Positions 1 to 8,320 are shown, counted from the first letter of the stretch. The stretch: DNA of 41,948 nt from Bacilli bacterium (GCA_016297695.1 JAEDGC010000010.1:1-41948); one strand, 5' to 3'. Translations and numbers: made by a program. The notes: generated from the letters alone by a model not told the origin.

Positions 1-76
1 AAAGGGTTCGAGTCTTTTTGCTTTTTCAAAACTGTCAAAGTCAGGATTATAACATGATTTCTACATATTTTATCAA

Positions 77-1285
77 TTATCTTTCAAAATCATCACTTTT
101 GTCATTATTTTTATTATTTTGTATTATATCAATTTCATTGTCATCTAATATATCTTCATCATATAAATCATTTATGAAGTTATCATATTTATTAGTAGAG
201 AAGAACTTGTTTTGTAAAAACTCTATGAATTTTCGCCATAACCCTTTAAAGTAACTTAATGTTTCTTGAAGTGATGATACTTTATCTTCTAACTCATCAA
301 TAGTTTCATTTGCATCATTTAAATCATATTCTAATTCTTCAATTCTATCATCACGAGTTTTTATTTTTTTCTTCAAGTTTCTAACCTCATTAGAGTGTTC
401 TCTTAAATCATCTTCATATTTTTTTAAGATTATATTTATATCATTTGTATCTCTCAAATTAGAAGTAGTACCATTAGTTGGTTCTATATATTTTTTGATT
501 TTATCTATATCTTCATTTGAAATAGTAAAGTTATTTTTATTCATCATTGTAGGTTTTAGATTATCAATAATATTATTAATTTAATTAGATTTATTTTGTA
601 ATTCATCTGTTTTATTATTTAACTCTTCAAGTTGTTTTTTATATTTTTCTTGTTCTCTTTTAAATTTTTTATATTCATTCATATTGGCAACATTAATATC
701 AACATTTCTGCCTTCTTCTTTTATTTTAAGAGTGTAGTTAAGGTTATAAATTCTATTGAACGAATTAATACAATATAATCTCATTTTGTCTTGAATTTCT
801 TTTAGACTTATTTTATTGAAAACATCAGATTTACCTACTTGCTTCTCCATACCATTTTTCATTCCATCTTTAAATGTAACTCCAGCAATATGTAAATGAG
901 AACTAGATTCTTCAAAATGTATGGTGTAGTTAATTATTTTAAAATTAGGCACGACTTCTTCAAAATCTTTTATCTGTTCTTTAAAAGTTTCTATCATTTT
1001 ATGTTTAAATTTCTCATCTTTATCAACCCAAAAGTCCATATCTCCAAGTTCAATAATAATCTCATAAGCAAAATCTCTTTTATTATCATTTGAGATATGA
1101 TTAAAATAGTTTTCTATCTTTCTATCATTTCTATTTTGTTTCTCGTTGTGTTTAATTCTTGCATCTTCAAACAAATCTAAATATAAAATTTTAGTATCTT
1201 CTACAATAGATGAAGCACCTTTAATTGTGCAAATTAATTCTTGTTCTTCATCAAAATGTAATCCTTTACTAACTATACTTACCAT
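77..1285 (-). pseudogene. MobV/Pre-type plasmid relaxase, split by one in-frame stop
   Basis: Relaxases of the MobV (Pre/Mob) family nick plasmid DNA at oriT to start mobilization. The first part (581-1285, 234 aa) shows an Asn-rich N-terminal motif (ARIKHNEKQNRND) and a histidine cluster (HFEESSSHLHIAG) that matches the HxDE...PHxH metal-binding motif in degraded form. The second part (77-547, 156 aa) is a long coiled coil ending in an acidic tail of the kind found at the C-terminus of these enzymes. Both parts lie in the same frame and are separated only by a TAA at 581-583; no other stop intervenes, so read through the whole would be about 402 aa, a normal length for the family. The start at 1285 has the ribosome site AAGGGAAG. 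No replication gene is in view and the element continues off the left edge. Most likely a nonsense-mutated remnant; two separately translated proteins is the alternative. Confidence 0.75.
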
Positions 1286-1384
1286 ATTTATCTTCCCTTT
1301 CTTTAATCACAAAAAAATATCAACTTCATTTGAAATTGATACTTTTGTATATAAAGTTCTAAAAAGTTAGAACAGATTTCCCAA

Positions 1385-1461
1385 TGGTGGAGAATAGGAG
1401 ATTCGAACTCCTGACCCCCACGGTGCAAGCGTGGTGCTCTAGCCAGCTGAGCTAATTCCCC
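1385..1461 (-). tRNA. tRNA-Ala (anticodon TGC)
   Basis: The minus strand gives a full cloverleaf: acceptor GGGGAAT pairing with ATTCTCC (one G-T pair), D arm TAGCTCAGCTGGCTAGAGC, anticodon stem CCACG/CGTGG with loop CTTGCAC (anticodon TGC), T arm with GGAGTTCGAATCTCC-like pairing, discriminator A and an encoded CCA. The 3' end faces the relaxase remnant 100 bases away, so this tRNA could have been an integration site for that element, although no duplicated tRNA end was found inside the window. Confidence 0.95.
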
Positions 1462-1526
1462 AAACGACATGACTATCATATCATAACAAATAATAATAAT
1501 CAAGTGTTTTTTTTTCAAAAATTAAA

Positions 1527-1727
1527 CTATTTTGTTTTTATAGAAATTAACCCTTTTTCTAATTCTTCTAATGCTCTTCCTAATTCTTTTTTATTAGCAT
1601 ACTCATTTTCTTTTATTTGAAAATGTTTATTATCTAACATTTGTTTACTTCTTTGGGAAGCAACATGGACTAGCATATACTTAGAATCAACGATATTAAG
1701 TAGTTTATCTATTGATGGGTATAACAT
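1527..1727 (-). CDS. rpoZ: DNA-directed RNA polymerase omega subunit
   Basis: A 66-aa protein beginning MLYPSIDKLLNIVDSKYMLV and containing RSKQM and ELGRALEELEKG, all conserved in firmicute omega. Omega is a small chaperone-like subunit that clamps the C-terminal tail of beta-prime and helps polymerase assembly. Length is normal for the family. The start has a good ribosome site (AAGGATG) 7-8 bases upstream. It stands alone between a tRNA and a pilin-like gene, so the usual gmk neighbour is missing here. Note that rpoC lies about 37 kb away in the same window. Confidence 0.93.
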   Translation of the reverse strand: MLYPSIDKLLNIVDSKYMLVHVASQRSKQMLDNKHFQIKENEYANKKELGRALEELEKGLISIKTK

Positions 1728-1749
1728 ATAATCACATCCTTACAATAAT

Positions 1750-1779
1750 ATATTACTAAATAATTTATTGTTTATTCAA
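1750..1779 (-). promoter_or_regulatory. Probable rpoZ promoter with overlapping palindrome
   Basis: On the minus strand TTGAAT (1774-1779) is followed after 18 bases by TAATAT (1750-1755), a plausible sigma-A promoter just ahead of rpoZ. The palindrome CAATGTTTACATTG (1777-1790) overlaps the -35 hexamer and could be an operator, but no regulator is suggested by the context. Confidence 0.4.
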
Positions 1780-1807
1780 TGTTTACATTGTATTTTTACA
1801 TTTTTTT

Positions 1808-1841
1808 TACACAATAAAACATTTCATATTATTTGAAATGT
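1808..1841 (-). terminator. Intrinsic terminator after the pilin-like gene
   Basis: A perfect 8-bp stem, ACATTTCA (1819-1826) with TGAAATGT (1834-1841), begins two bases after the stop of the pilin-like gene. On the minus strand it is followed by a short T-rich tail (TTTTATT). The tail is weak, so termination may be partial. Confidence 0.55.
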
Positions 1842-1842
1842 C

Positions 1843-2190
1843 TCATTTTTTATCACTAACTACTTCATAATTTATTTCATCTTTAGATTCATTGTAATAT
1901 AATTTTATTTTTAAACTTTTATAATTATTTTCATCAACTAAAAATTTATTTTCTATTAATTCTTCTCCAGAAATATAAACAACTTTTTCATTTTTTACTC
2001 TATCAGAAATAGATTTTGCATAACTTAACGCAGCATTCTTAATTAATAGATTTTCTTGTTTTTCTATTTCATCTGCATTATTTATATCTGAAAATGCAAA
2101 TGATATTTTTACAATTGAAACAATAGCAATTAGTGTAACAAATCCTAAAACAATTAATAATTCTGGTATTGTATATCCTTTTTTATTCAT
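1843..2190 (-). CDS. Type IV pilin-like protein (prepilin-type N-terminus)
   Basis: A 115-aa protein starting MNKKGYTIPELLIVLG, a class III prepilin signal: basic leader, cleavage after Gly5, new N-terminal Tyr, and Glu at mature position 5. A hydrophobic helix follows (about residues 10-32), then a short polar C-terminal domain. Such proteins are cut and N-methylated by a prepilin peptidase and assembled into pili or competence/type II secretion pseudopili. No peptidase, ATPase or other pilin gene is nearby, so the machinery would have to be elsewhere. It sits 13 bases after yneF and probably shares its transcript. Whether it serves DNA uptake, adhesion or secretion cannot be told from the sequence. 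Confidence 0.8.
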   Translation of the reverse strand: MNKKGYTIPELLIVLGFVTLIAIVSIVKISFAFSDINNADEIEKQENLLIKNAALSYAKSISDRVKNEKVVYISGEELIENKFLVDENNYKSLKIKLYYNESKDEINYEVVSDKK

Positions 2191-2203
2191 ACTACACCTC
2201 TTT

Positions 2204-2413
2204 TTACATAAATTTATTCATTTGTTTCATAACTTGATTAACTTGTTTTTGACTAGGTTTTCTTCCCATACTACTCATCATAACTTCAATCATCTTTTCA
2301 TTAATTGGAGGATTCTTTTTTAAGTATTTTTTAGTAACTGTTCTAGCAACTACAAAACCTATTATTGCTCCGATAACTAAACCTAGTAAAATTAATAATA
2401 TATCATGTAACAT
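2204..2413 (-). CDS. yneF: YneF / UPF0154 family small membrane protein
   Basis: A 69-aa protein with one N-terminal membrane segment (about residues 5-24, LLILLGLVIGAIIGFVVAR) and a conserved cytoplasmic tail with NPPINEKMIEVMMSSMGRKP and KQVNQVMKQM, which are hallmarks of UPF0154/YneF. The family is found across Bacilli and mollicutes and its function is not established. A strong ribosome site (AGGAGG) precedes the ATG. Transcribed from the promoter at 2440-2468 and probably together with the pilin-like gene. Confidence 0.88.
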   Translation of the reverse strand: MLHDILLILLGLVIGAIIGFVVARTVTKKYLKKNPPINEKMIEVMMSSMGRKPSQKQVNQVMKQMNKFM

Positions 2414-2439
2414 AATATACCTCCTATTCCACTATATTC

Positions 2440-2468
2440 ATTGTACTATTTTTTTTATTATTACTCAA
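2440..2468 (-). promoter_or_regulatory. Sigma-A-type promoter of yneF
   Basis: On the minus strand TTGAGT (2463-2468), 17 bases, then TACAAT (2440-2445), ending 26 bases before the yneF start codon. Both hexamers and the spacing fit the housekeeping consensus. The -35 lies directly beside the stop codon of the SirA-like gene. Confidence 0.6.
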
Positions 2469-2470
2469 GT

Positions 2471-2884
2471 TTAATTTGCTAATTTATCTAACCAAAAATA
2501 ATCTTTATTATCAAAATCACAAGCAAATAAACATTTATTTTTTAAATCTTTTAAAAATGTTGGCTTTATTACATTAGACTCTAAAATTAAATAAGCTTTA
2601 TTAATAGTCAATTTACTCTCCTCTTTTCGATAATAATTATTTATCATGTGTGTATTTTTATACTTAGTATAAAAGTAATTATCTTTATATTTTTTATAAA
2701 TTTCTTTATTTAAATAATTTTTGTCAATTGTATGAGCAATAGTTTCATATAATTTTATTGCATTATAAAAATTATCTTTATCTAAGTTATGAATTGATTC
2801 CATTTGCTTATATAAATCAAATCCATTATCATTATTTAAAATTGTAAATTCATCATTAATATTAAAAATATAAAATTTTCTCAT
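2471..2884 (-). CDS. SirA-like sporulation inhibitor of replication (tentative)
   Basis: A 137-aa soluble protein beginning MRKFYIFNINDEFTIL and ending CDFDNKDYFWLDKLAN. In AT-rich Bacilli proteins with this opening (an aromatic-rich strand followed by short helices) and an ending with FxCDFENKDYFWL are assigned to the SirA family; in Bacillus subtilis SirA is made at the onset of sporulation and binds DnaA domain I to stop new rounds of replication. The assignment rests on remembered family resemblance of the two ends, not on an active-site motif. A germinant receptor operon at 35.6-39.1 kb supports a spore-forming host. It is flanked by dut upstream and yneF downstream, both minus strand. 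Could otherwise be an uncharacterised lineage protein. Confidence 0.5.
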   Translation of the reverse strand: MRKFYIFNINDEFTILNNDNGFDLYKQMESIHNLDKDNFYNAIKLYETIAHTIDKNYLNKEIYKKYKDNYFYTKYKNTHMINNYYRKEESKLTINKAYLILESNVIKPTFLKDLKNKCLFACDFDNKDYFWLDKLAN

Positions 2885-2966
2885 TATATCACCATTTATA
2901 TTTTAATATTAAAAATTCAAAAATAATGTCAAAAAAAGTTCAATTTAATGAACTCTTTAATAAAAT

Positions 2967-3398
2967 TTATTTTGTTCCTGTAGATCCAAAACCATTATCT
3001 CCACGAACTGTGTCATTTAATTCTTCTGTTTCTTCAAAATCTACTTTTAAGAATGGTGCAATTACAATTTGAGCAATTCTTTCTTTTGCTGAAATTGTTT
3101 GATTAAGATTAGAATGATTATGTAGAGCAACCATAACTTCACCACGATAATCTGCATCTATAACTCCAACTTTATTAGCTGGAGCTAATCCTTTTTTAGA
3201 AGCAAGTCCGCTTCTAGCATAAATGAACCCTGCATATCCAACGGGAATTTCCATTGCAAGTCCAGTTGGTATCAATTTTGTTTTTCCAGGTTCTAATGTA
3301 ATATCTTCTAAAATGCATGCATATAAATCGGCTCCAGCTGAGTATTCTGTACCATATGTTGGAATAACTGCATTTTCATTTAACTTTTTTATTTTCAT
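2967..3398 (-). CDS. dut: Deoxyuridine 5'-triphosphate nucleotidohydrolase (dUTPase)
   Basis: A 143-aa trimeric-type dUTPase that hydrolyses dUTP to dUMP and pyrophosphate, keeping uracil out of DNA and feeding thymidylate synthesis. All five family motifs are visible: AGADLYA (I), ARSGLASKKG (II), GVIDADYRGEV (III), ERIAQIVI (IV) and RGDNGFGSTG (V, the P-loop-like C-terminal arm that closes on the nucleotide). Length is typical. The ATG overlaps the nrdG stop by one base (TAATG), so it is translationally coupled as the last gene of nrdD-nrdG-dut, an operon that joins dNTP production to dNTP clean-up. Confidence 0.95.
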   Translation of the reverse strand: MKIKKLNENAVIPTYGTEYSAGADLYACILEDITLEPGKTKLIPTGLAMEIPVGYAGFIYARSGLASKKGLAPANKVGVIDADYRGEVMVALHNHSNLNQTISAKERIAQIVIAPFLKVDFEETEELNDTVRGDNGFGSTGTK

Positions 3399-3925
3399 TA
3401 TACATCTTCCTTTTCTTTATAAATTACTGGTTTACCTTTTTTTAAACTTTTTTGGACATCGATCAATCTTTGATTTGTAGAACCAACATAATGAGCAGAA
3501 ATTGATGCTAAACTTAAGACAAATCTGCCTTCAGCAAGTACGTCAATATTTTCTAAGATATCTTTTAAGTTTTCGTCATTTTTAATTTGATCCATCAATT
3601 CTTCCCAAGTATATCCTGTATAACTCCATATTGTTTTATTTGGATATCTTGTTCTTATATTAATTACTAAATCTCTAATCGTTTTACGATTTTTTAAAAA
3701 TAATGGATCTCCTCCAGATAATGTTATTCCATCACACCAATCTGCTTCTAACTCTTTATATATTTCATTAATGGCATCATCATCAAATGTAAGGCCATCA
3801 TTTTCATCCCAAGTAAAGGCATTTTGACATGCTGGACAATGGTGAGAACAACCACTAACCCATAAAACTACTCTTAACCCTTCACCATTTAACATATCCG
3901 CTTTTGTAATATTATGATACTTCAT
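3398..3925 (-). CDS. nrdG: Anaerobic ribonucleotide reductase activating enzyme
   Basis: A 175-aa radical SAM enzyme that uses a 4Fe-4S cluster and S-adenosylmethionine to place the glycyl radical on NrdD. The cluster motif CSHHCPAC gives Cys26, Cys30 and Cys33 (CX3CX2C). It is followed by the family's GGDPLF motif and a typical WSYTGYTWEEL segment. Length matches NrdG. The start codon overlaps the nrdD stop by one base, and the stop overlaps the dut start by one base, so the three genes are tightly coupled. The enzyme works only without oxygen, which fits an anaerobic host. Confidence 0.95.
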   Translation of the reverse strand: MKYHNITKADMLNGEGLRVVLWVSGCSHHCPACQNAFTWDENDGLTFDDDAINEIYKELEADWCDGITLSGGDPLFLKNRKTIRDLVINIRTRYPNKTIWSYTGYTWEELMDQIKNDENLKDILENIDVLAEGRFVLSLASISAHYVGSTNQRLIDVQKSLKKGKPVIYKEKEDV

Positions 3926-6060
3926 TACATTGATTTCCTTTCTGCTATTTCTGCCATTTTAGCTTTATTTAGACGAGTATCGCCATGAACTCTTGAATAA
4001 GATAAATAACCATTCATACGATCTATTTTTGTTAAATCATCACTTCCACATTGAGGACATGTATCCATATCTAATTCTTCATGACCGCAATTATTACAAT
4101 ATGCTAGTGATAAGTTTACACCTTCATAGAATCCTTTTTCCATAGCTCTTTCTATTAAAGTAATCATTGCTTCTTTATTATAATTTAAATTATATCTAAC
4201 GTATTGGATTCTACCACCTCTACATAAGTCCCAGAATCTTCCTTCTAAGTCTTGTTTTGTGATTCCATTAATATCTTCCCATACACCACAATGGAAACTA
4301 TTAGAAACATATTCTCGATCTGATACCCCTTTTACAATTCCATATTTTTTTCTAAATTGTTGAATTTGTAATCCACATAAATTTTCAGCAGGAGTTCCAT
4401 AAATAGCATATAAAATATGGTCTTCTTTCTTAAATTGTTGTGTTTTTTCATTTATATATTTCATTACTTCTAAAGCAAACTCACCATCTTCAACTAATGA
4501 TTTACCATTATATAATTCTTGTAATTCTTGCAATGCAGTAATTCCAAAAGACATAGTTGCTGATTCTAGTAATGGTTCAATATAATCTGTAGGTTTTAAA
4601 TTTCCTTTATAAAATCCTCCTTCACAATAGGCAAGTGGATTTGTACTTGCTTTTTTCTTAGCTAAATATTTATATGTTCTAATATGGATTTTTCTAATCA
4701 TTTCTAAATAATAATCTAATACTTCATAAAAATCTTTTTGTTCTTCACGGGCTTTAGCTAAAATCATAGGTAAATGTAGTGAAATAGCTCCTAAATTAAA
4801 TCTTCCAACAAAAACTGGTTTATCATTTTCATCTGCTGGTTCAAAGCCACCACGTTCATAATATGGACTTAAAAATGCTCTACATCCCATTGGAGAAACG
4901 ATACGTTTATACTTTTTATACATTTCTGGTACATATCCTTCTCCTGATAAAGATAAATAATCTGGATACATAGTTTTTTGACTACATTCTACAGCACTTA
5001 AGAATACATCACGCATTTTTTGACCTTTTCCATGAACTTCTTTATCATATAAGAATACAAGTTTTGGAAATAGTGTTGGTTTTTTTCTACCTTTTTTTCC
5101 TTGTCCTTTAGCATGTGTTTCTAAAATAGTTTTAGAAATCATTTGGCCAAATCTTGTTTCATTTACACCAAAAGTAAATGTTACAAATGGATAATCTCCA
5201 CGAGAAGATCCAACACTATTTAGTTTATATTCAATACCTTGATAACCTTGTTCACATTCTCTTTTTGTTTTTTTCCAAGCAAATTTATCAGCTTCTTCTT
5301 CTGTAGCTTCTGGTTTAATTTCCAAATATTCATCATAATATTTTTTATAACTTTTTTCTGCATAAGGAGATAGTATTGTATCTACTTCAGGTACTGTAAA
5401 ACCACCATATTGCATAGCAGCTGTATTTATAATTACATCTCCCATTACATCAAAAGCTGTATCTAATGTTTTAGGTTCGTTGTACCATAAATTTCCCATT
5501 TCAAAGCCGTCTTTCATGACATTGCCAACATCACATAAACAGCAATTCATTGTATCACGTCTTGCACTCATATCATGAACATAAATATATCCAGTTTCAC
5601 ATGCTTCAACTTCACTAGGAGTCAAGAAAAATTTTTGATATAACTCTTTATTTAAATGATTATATACTAAGCTTCTTTGTGTAGAAACTAAAGCACTATC
5701 TGTATTTGAATTTTCTTTATCTCCAATATAACTAATCGCTTGAGCTTTTTTATAGACTTTATCTAAAATATGAACAAAATCTTTTTTATAATTTCTATAT
5801 TCACGATAACTTTTTGCTACCAATGGATTTACTTTTTCTAAAGCTGCTTCAACACAATTATGAATTTCTTGTACTTCAGCATCTCCAGTTTGATTATCTA
5901 AATATTCTAAGACTAATTTTACAACTTCGTCTTCTGCCTCAGGTGTAAGTGTTACCATTACTCTTTCAGCACTTTTTCTAATAGCTGCCTTTATCTTTTC
6001 AGGATCGAAATCTTGCTTATTTCCATTTCTTTTTATTATCTTTAAACTATTCTTTTTCAT
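3925..6060 (-). CDS. nrdD: Anaerobic ribonucleoside-triphosphate reductase
   Basis: A 711-aa class III ribonucleotide reductase, reducing NTPs to dNTPs with a glycyl radical. Residues about 1-95 form an ATP-cone (KIIKRNGNKQDFDPEKI..., the allosteric activity site). The core carries the active-site cysteine region MNCCLCDVGN and the substrate loop region. Near the C-terminus a zinc site CNNCGHEELDMDTCPQCG precedes the glycyl-radical loop RMNGYLSYSR, with Gly684 as the radical residue; the more usual form is RVxGYL. Length is normal. First gene of nrdD-nrdG-dut; its promoter at 6110-6138 is shared with the divergent Crp/Fnr regulator gene, suggesting that regulator controls it. Confidence 0.96.
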   Translation of the reverse strand: MKKNSLKIIKRNGNKQDFDPEKIKAAIRKSAERVMVTLTPEAEDEVVKLVLEYLDNQTGDAEVQEIHNCVEAALEKVNPLVAKSYREYRNYKKDFVHILDKVYKKAQAISYIGDKENSNTDSALVSTQRSLVYNHLNKELYQKFFLTPSEVEACETGYIYVHDMSARRDTMNCCLCDVGNVMKDGFEMGNLWYNEPKTLDTAFDVMGDVIINTAAMQYGGFTVPEVDTILSPYAEKSYKKYYDEYLEIKPEATEEEADKFAWKKTKRECEQGYQGIEYKLNSVGSSRGDYPFVTFTFGVNETRFGQMISKTILETHAKGQGKKGRKKPTLFPKLVFLYDKEVHGKGQKMRDVFLSAVECSQKTMYPDYLSLSGEGYVPEMYKKYKRIVSPMGCRAFLSPYYERGGFEPADENDKPVFVGRFNLGAISLHLPMILAKAREEQKDFYEVLDYYLEMIRKIHIRTYKYLAKKKASTNPLAYCEGGFYKGNLKPTDYIEPLLESATMSFGITALQELQELYNGKSLVEDGEFALEVMKYINEKTQQFKKEDHILYAIYGTPAENLCGLQIQQFRKKYGIVKGVSDREYVSNSFHCGVWEDINGITKQDLEGRFWDLCRGGRIQYVRYNLNYNKEAMITLIERAMEKGFYEGVNLSLAYCNNCGHEELDMDTCPQCGSDDLTKIDRMNGYLSYSRVHGDTRLNKAKMAEIAERKSM

Positions 6061-6109
6061 TACTCTACCTCTCTACTACTTTTTATCTTAAAGAAATTTT
6101 AACACACAA

Positions 6110-6161
6110 TATCTAAATTATTACTGTTGCATTTGCAACAAGTAATAAAATTTGTTAAAAT
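6110..6161. promoter_or_regulatory. Divergent nrdD / Crp-family promoters sharing a palindromic operator
   Basis: The hexamer TTGCAA (6133-6138) is its own reverse complement and can serve as the -35 in both directions. Toward the regulator gene: 17 bases then TAAAAT (6156-6161). Toward nrdD: 17 bases then TAGATA (6110-6115). It lies inside the palindrome GTTGCATTTGCAAC (6126-6139), whose arms extend to 6121-6145 with one extra base on the right side. A Crp/Fnr-type dimer bound here would cover both -35 elements. The operator role is inferred. Confidence 0.6.
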
Positions 6162-6193
6162 AATTTTAAGAAAGATTTTTGAGGCTAGGAATT

Positions 6194-6835
6194 ATGGGAA
6201 ATATTAAAAATAATAATATTAGTAAAGACTTTGTAAACGACATATCAAAATGTGTTAATGCTTACATAAATAACTATAAAAAAGATTCAATTATTACTGA
6301 ATTTGGATCAAATAGTAAGGTTGTAGGAATCATAGTCCAAGGCGAAATAGATATTATAAGAGAAGATGAATTAGGCAACAGAACTATTTTAGAAAAATTA
6401 ACTAAAAATTCTATTTTTGCCGAACAACTTACTTATTTTAAAGATGATTACATTTATGTAAAAAGTAAAACCGATAGTACTATTATAATTCTAAATTATG
6501 ATTGTATGTTAAAAAGGTGTGCAAGAAATTGCGAAAATCACAATATATTAATTTCTAGAATTTCAGAATTATTAATTGAAAGAAGTAATTTTTTATCTCA
6601 AAGAATTGATATTTTATCTAGAAAAAATATTGAAGATAAATTAATGGCTTATTTTAAATCATTACCCAAAAATAAAAAAAATAGTAATGAAATTACTATT
6701 CCTTTTTCCTTAGCTAATTTAGCCGAATATCTTTGTATTGATCGTTCAAATATGATGCGTGAATTAAAAAATATGGAAAACAAAAAAATTATTAAACGTA
6801 ATAAAAATATTATTGAATTAACTTTTTATGATTAA
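6194..6835 (+). CDS. Crp/Fnr family transcriptional regulator
   Basis: About 213 aa. The N-terminal half has the cyclic-nucleotide-binding jelly-roll pattern (VVGIIVQGEIDIIREDELGNRTILEKLTKNSIFAE), followed by a long dimer helix with cysteines in CARNCENH and a C-terminal winged helix (FSLANLAEYLCIDRSNMMRELKNMENKKII). Family members sense redox state, oxygen, NO or small molecules; the cysteine pair resembles that of many clostridial Fnr-like proteins, but the ligand is unknown. I prefer ATG 6194 over the upstream TTG at 6179, because the GAGG at 6181-6184 then sits 9 bases before the start. Divergent from nrdD with a shared operator, so autoregulation and control of anaerobic dNTP synthesis are likely. 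Its stop overlaps that of tdk, which converges on it. Confidence 0.88.
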   Translation: MGNIKNNNISKDFVNDISKCVNAYINNYKKDSIITEFGSNSKVVGIIVQGEIDIIREDELGNRTILEKLTKNSIFAEQLTYFKDDYIYVKSKTDSTIIILNYDCMLKRCARNCENHNILISRISELLIERSNFLSQRIDILSRKNIEDKLMAYFKSLPKNKKNSNEITIPFSLANLAEYLCIDRSNMMRELKNMENKKIIKRNKNIIELTFYD

Positions 6836-7428
6836 TTCTTTTTTAAACTTAATTTTTTTACTTTTGTTTCATAACATTTACCACATAATGATTTATATTC
6901 TATTTTCGCATTATTATCTATTTCAATTGAATTTCCCGTTAATGTATATTCATTATTAACAATTCGAGCATTAAAACGTGCTTTTTTACCACATTCACAA
7001 ATTGTTGGCATTTCTTCAAGTTCATCAGCAACAGTAAGTAAACGCATACTGCCTTCAAAACCTTCACTGCGAAAATCAGATCTTAGACCATAACAAATTA
7101 CAGGAATATCCAATAATTTAGTAATTTTTAATAAATCATCTACTTGATCAATTGTTAAAAATTGACATTCATCAACAAGTATACAATCAACATTTTTTAA
7201 CATATCAAAATATTTCTTATCTAATAATGATTCATCTTTATTTAATAATATATCCACATTTCTTTCAATTCCAAGTCTTGAAACTACCTTGTTATCCCCT
7301 TTTGTATCAATTGTTGGTTTGACAAGTAAAACTTTTTGATTTCGTTCTTCATAATTATATGCCGTTTGCATTAAAATAGTGCTTTTTCCAGCATTCATTG
7401 CGCCATATTTAAAATTTAATTTTGCCAT
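6832..7428 (-). CDS. tdk: Thymidine kinase
   Basis: A 198-aa type II thymidine kinase (TK1 family) that phosphorylates thymidine to dTMP in the salvage pathway. Walker A is GAMNAGKST (residues 9-17), the Walker-B-like segment is ILVDECQFL, and the thymidine-binding lasso region has ITGLRSDF-like YGLRSDFRSEGFEGS. Structural zinc cysteines are CECGKKARF and the C-terminal CGKCYETK. Length is normal. It faces the Crp-family gene tail to tail with stops overlapping by 3 of 4 bases. A clear promoter and AGGAGG ribosome site precede it. With dut and nrdDG it makes this region a pyrimidine deoxynucleotide block. Confidence 0.95.
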   Translation of the reverse strand: MAKLNFKYGAMNAGKSTILMQTAYNYEERNQKVLLVKPTIDTKGDNKVVSRLGIERNVDILLNKDESLLDKKYFDMLKNVDCILVDECQFLTIDQVDDLLKITKLLDIPVICYGLRSDFRSEGFEGSMRLLTVADELEEMPTICECGKKARFNARIVNNEYTLTGNSIEIDNNAKIEYKSLCGKCYETKVKKLSLKKN

Positions 7429-7446
7429 AACATATCCTCCTCAAAC

Positions 7447-7475
7447 ATTATAACAAAATTTATCTTTATGAACAA
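7447..7475 (-). promoter_or_regulatory. tdk promoter
   Basis: On the minus strand TTGTTC (7470-7475), a 17-base spacer and a perfect TATAAT (7447-7452), then the ribosome site AGGAGG (7436-7441) ahead of the tdk ATG. Confidence 0.65.
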
Positions 7476-7522
7476 ATAAAAATACATGTCATAAAATATC
7501 TTAGAGTTTATTGGAGGTATTT

Positions 7523-8320
7523 ATGATCAATTGGTTTGTTCATTTAAACTATAGTATGCAAGCTTTAATAGCTACATTATTTACTTACTTAGTTACAATG
7601 CTTGGAGCTAGCATCGTCTTATTGTTTAAAAAAATTAATAAAAATTTTATGGATGCAATGTTAGGTTTTGCCGCTGGAATTATGATTGCTGCTTCATTTT
7701 TTTCTTTAATTTCTCCAGCTATTACAATGTCTTTAAATTTGCATTTAACTTCTTGGATTGTATTAACCGTTGGATTTATGGGTGGTGGCTCATTACTTTT
7801 TATTGGGGATAAATTATTTGAAAAAATTTCTAAAAAAAATAAAAAAGATAATAATAAATTTAAAAGATGTTTAATGTTAATGTTTTCTATAACATTACAT
7901 AATATTCCAGAAGGTATGGCAATCGGGGTCGCTTTTGGTTCTTTAGCTTATGGTTTAGATGGCGCTACATTAACATCAGCATGTATGTTAGCTTTAGGAA
8001 TAGGAATTCAAAATTTCCCTGAAGGAACTGCCATTAGTGTTCCTTTAAGACGTGAAGGATTTTCAAGAAAAAAAGCATTTTTCTTTGGTCAAATAAGTGG
8101 AATTGTTGAACCTATTTCAGGAGTTATTGGAGCAATACTAGTTATGAAAGCACGTTATTTACTACCATATTTACTAGCCTTTGCTGCTGGTGCCATGATT
8201 TATGTAGTTGTAGAAGAATTAATTCCTGAAAGTCAAACAAACAAGCGAAAAGAAATTATGGCCCTATTTACATTAATTGGATTTACGATAATGATGATTT
8301 TAGATGTATCTTTAGGATAA
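7523..8320 (+). CDS. ZIP family divalent metal transporter
   Basis: About 265 aa with some eight membrane segments. Helix IV carries HNIPEGMAIGVAFG and helix V carries QNFPEGTAISVPL, the paired metal-binding motifs of the ZIP family (zinc, iron and related cations imported toward the cytoplasm); a following GIVEPISG segment is also typical. A Lys-rich cytoplasmic loop at about residues 100-116 (KISKKNKKDNNKF) stands between helices III and IV. Closest in type to the bacterial GufA/ZupT branch. The in-frame TTG at 7511 is part of the ribosome site (GGAGGT 7513-7518), so ATG 7523 is the start. Monocistronic, ending in a bidirectional terminator. Metal specificity cannot be read from the sequence. 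Confidence 0.9.
   Translation: MINWFVHLNYSMQALIATLFTYLVTMLGASIVLLFKKINKNFMDAMLGFAAGIMIAASFFSLISPAITMSLNLHLTSWIVLTVGFMGGGSLLFIGDKLFEKISKKNKKDNNKFKRCLMLMFSITLHNIPEGMAIGVAFGSLAYGLDGATLTSACMLALGIGIQNFPEGTAISVPLRREGFSRKKAFFFGQISGIVEPISGVIGAILVMKARYLLPYLLAFAAGAMIYVVVEELIPESQTNKRKEIMALFTLIGFTIMMILDVSLG

Noticed and set aside
1..30. Possible 3' end of a plus-strand tRNA (GGTTCGAGTC looks like a T loop)
   Set aside because: The stem would need two G-T pairs, no acceptor partner is visible and the rest lies outside the window.
581..583. Recoding of TAA as a sense codon in this genome
   Set aside because: TAA ends rpoC, nrdD, nrdG, rpoZ and many other intact genes here, so the lone in-frame TAAs are better read as mutations.
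1303..1518. 71-aa open frame over the tRNA-Ala
   Set aside because: It includes the tRNA read as protein (GELAQLARAPRLHRGGQEFE), a well-known false gene.
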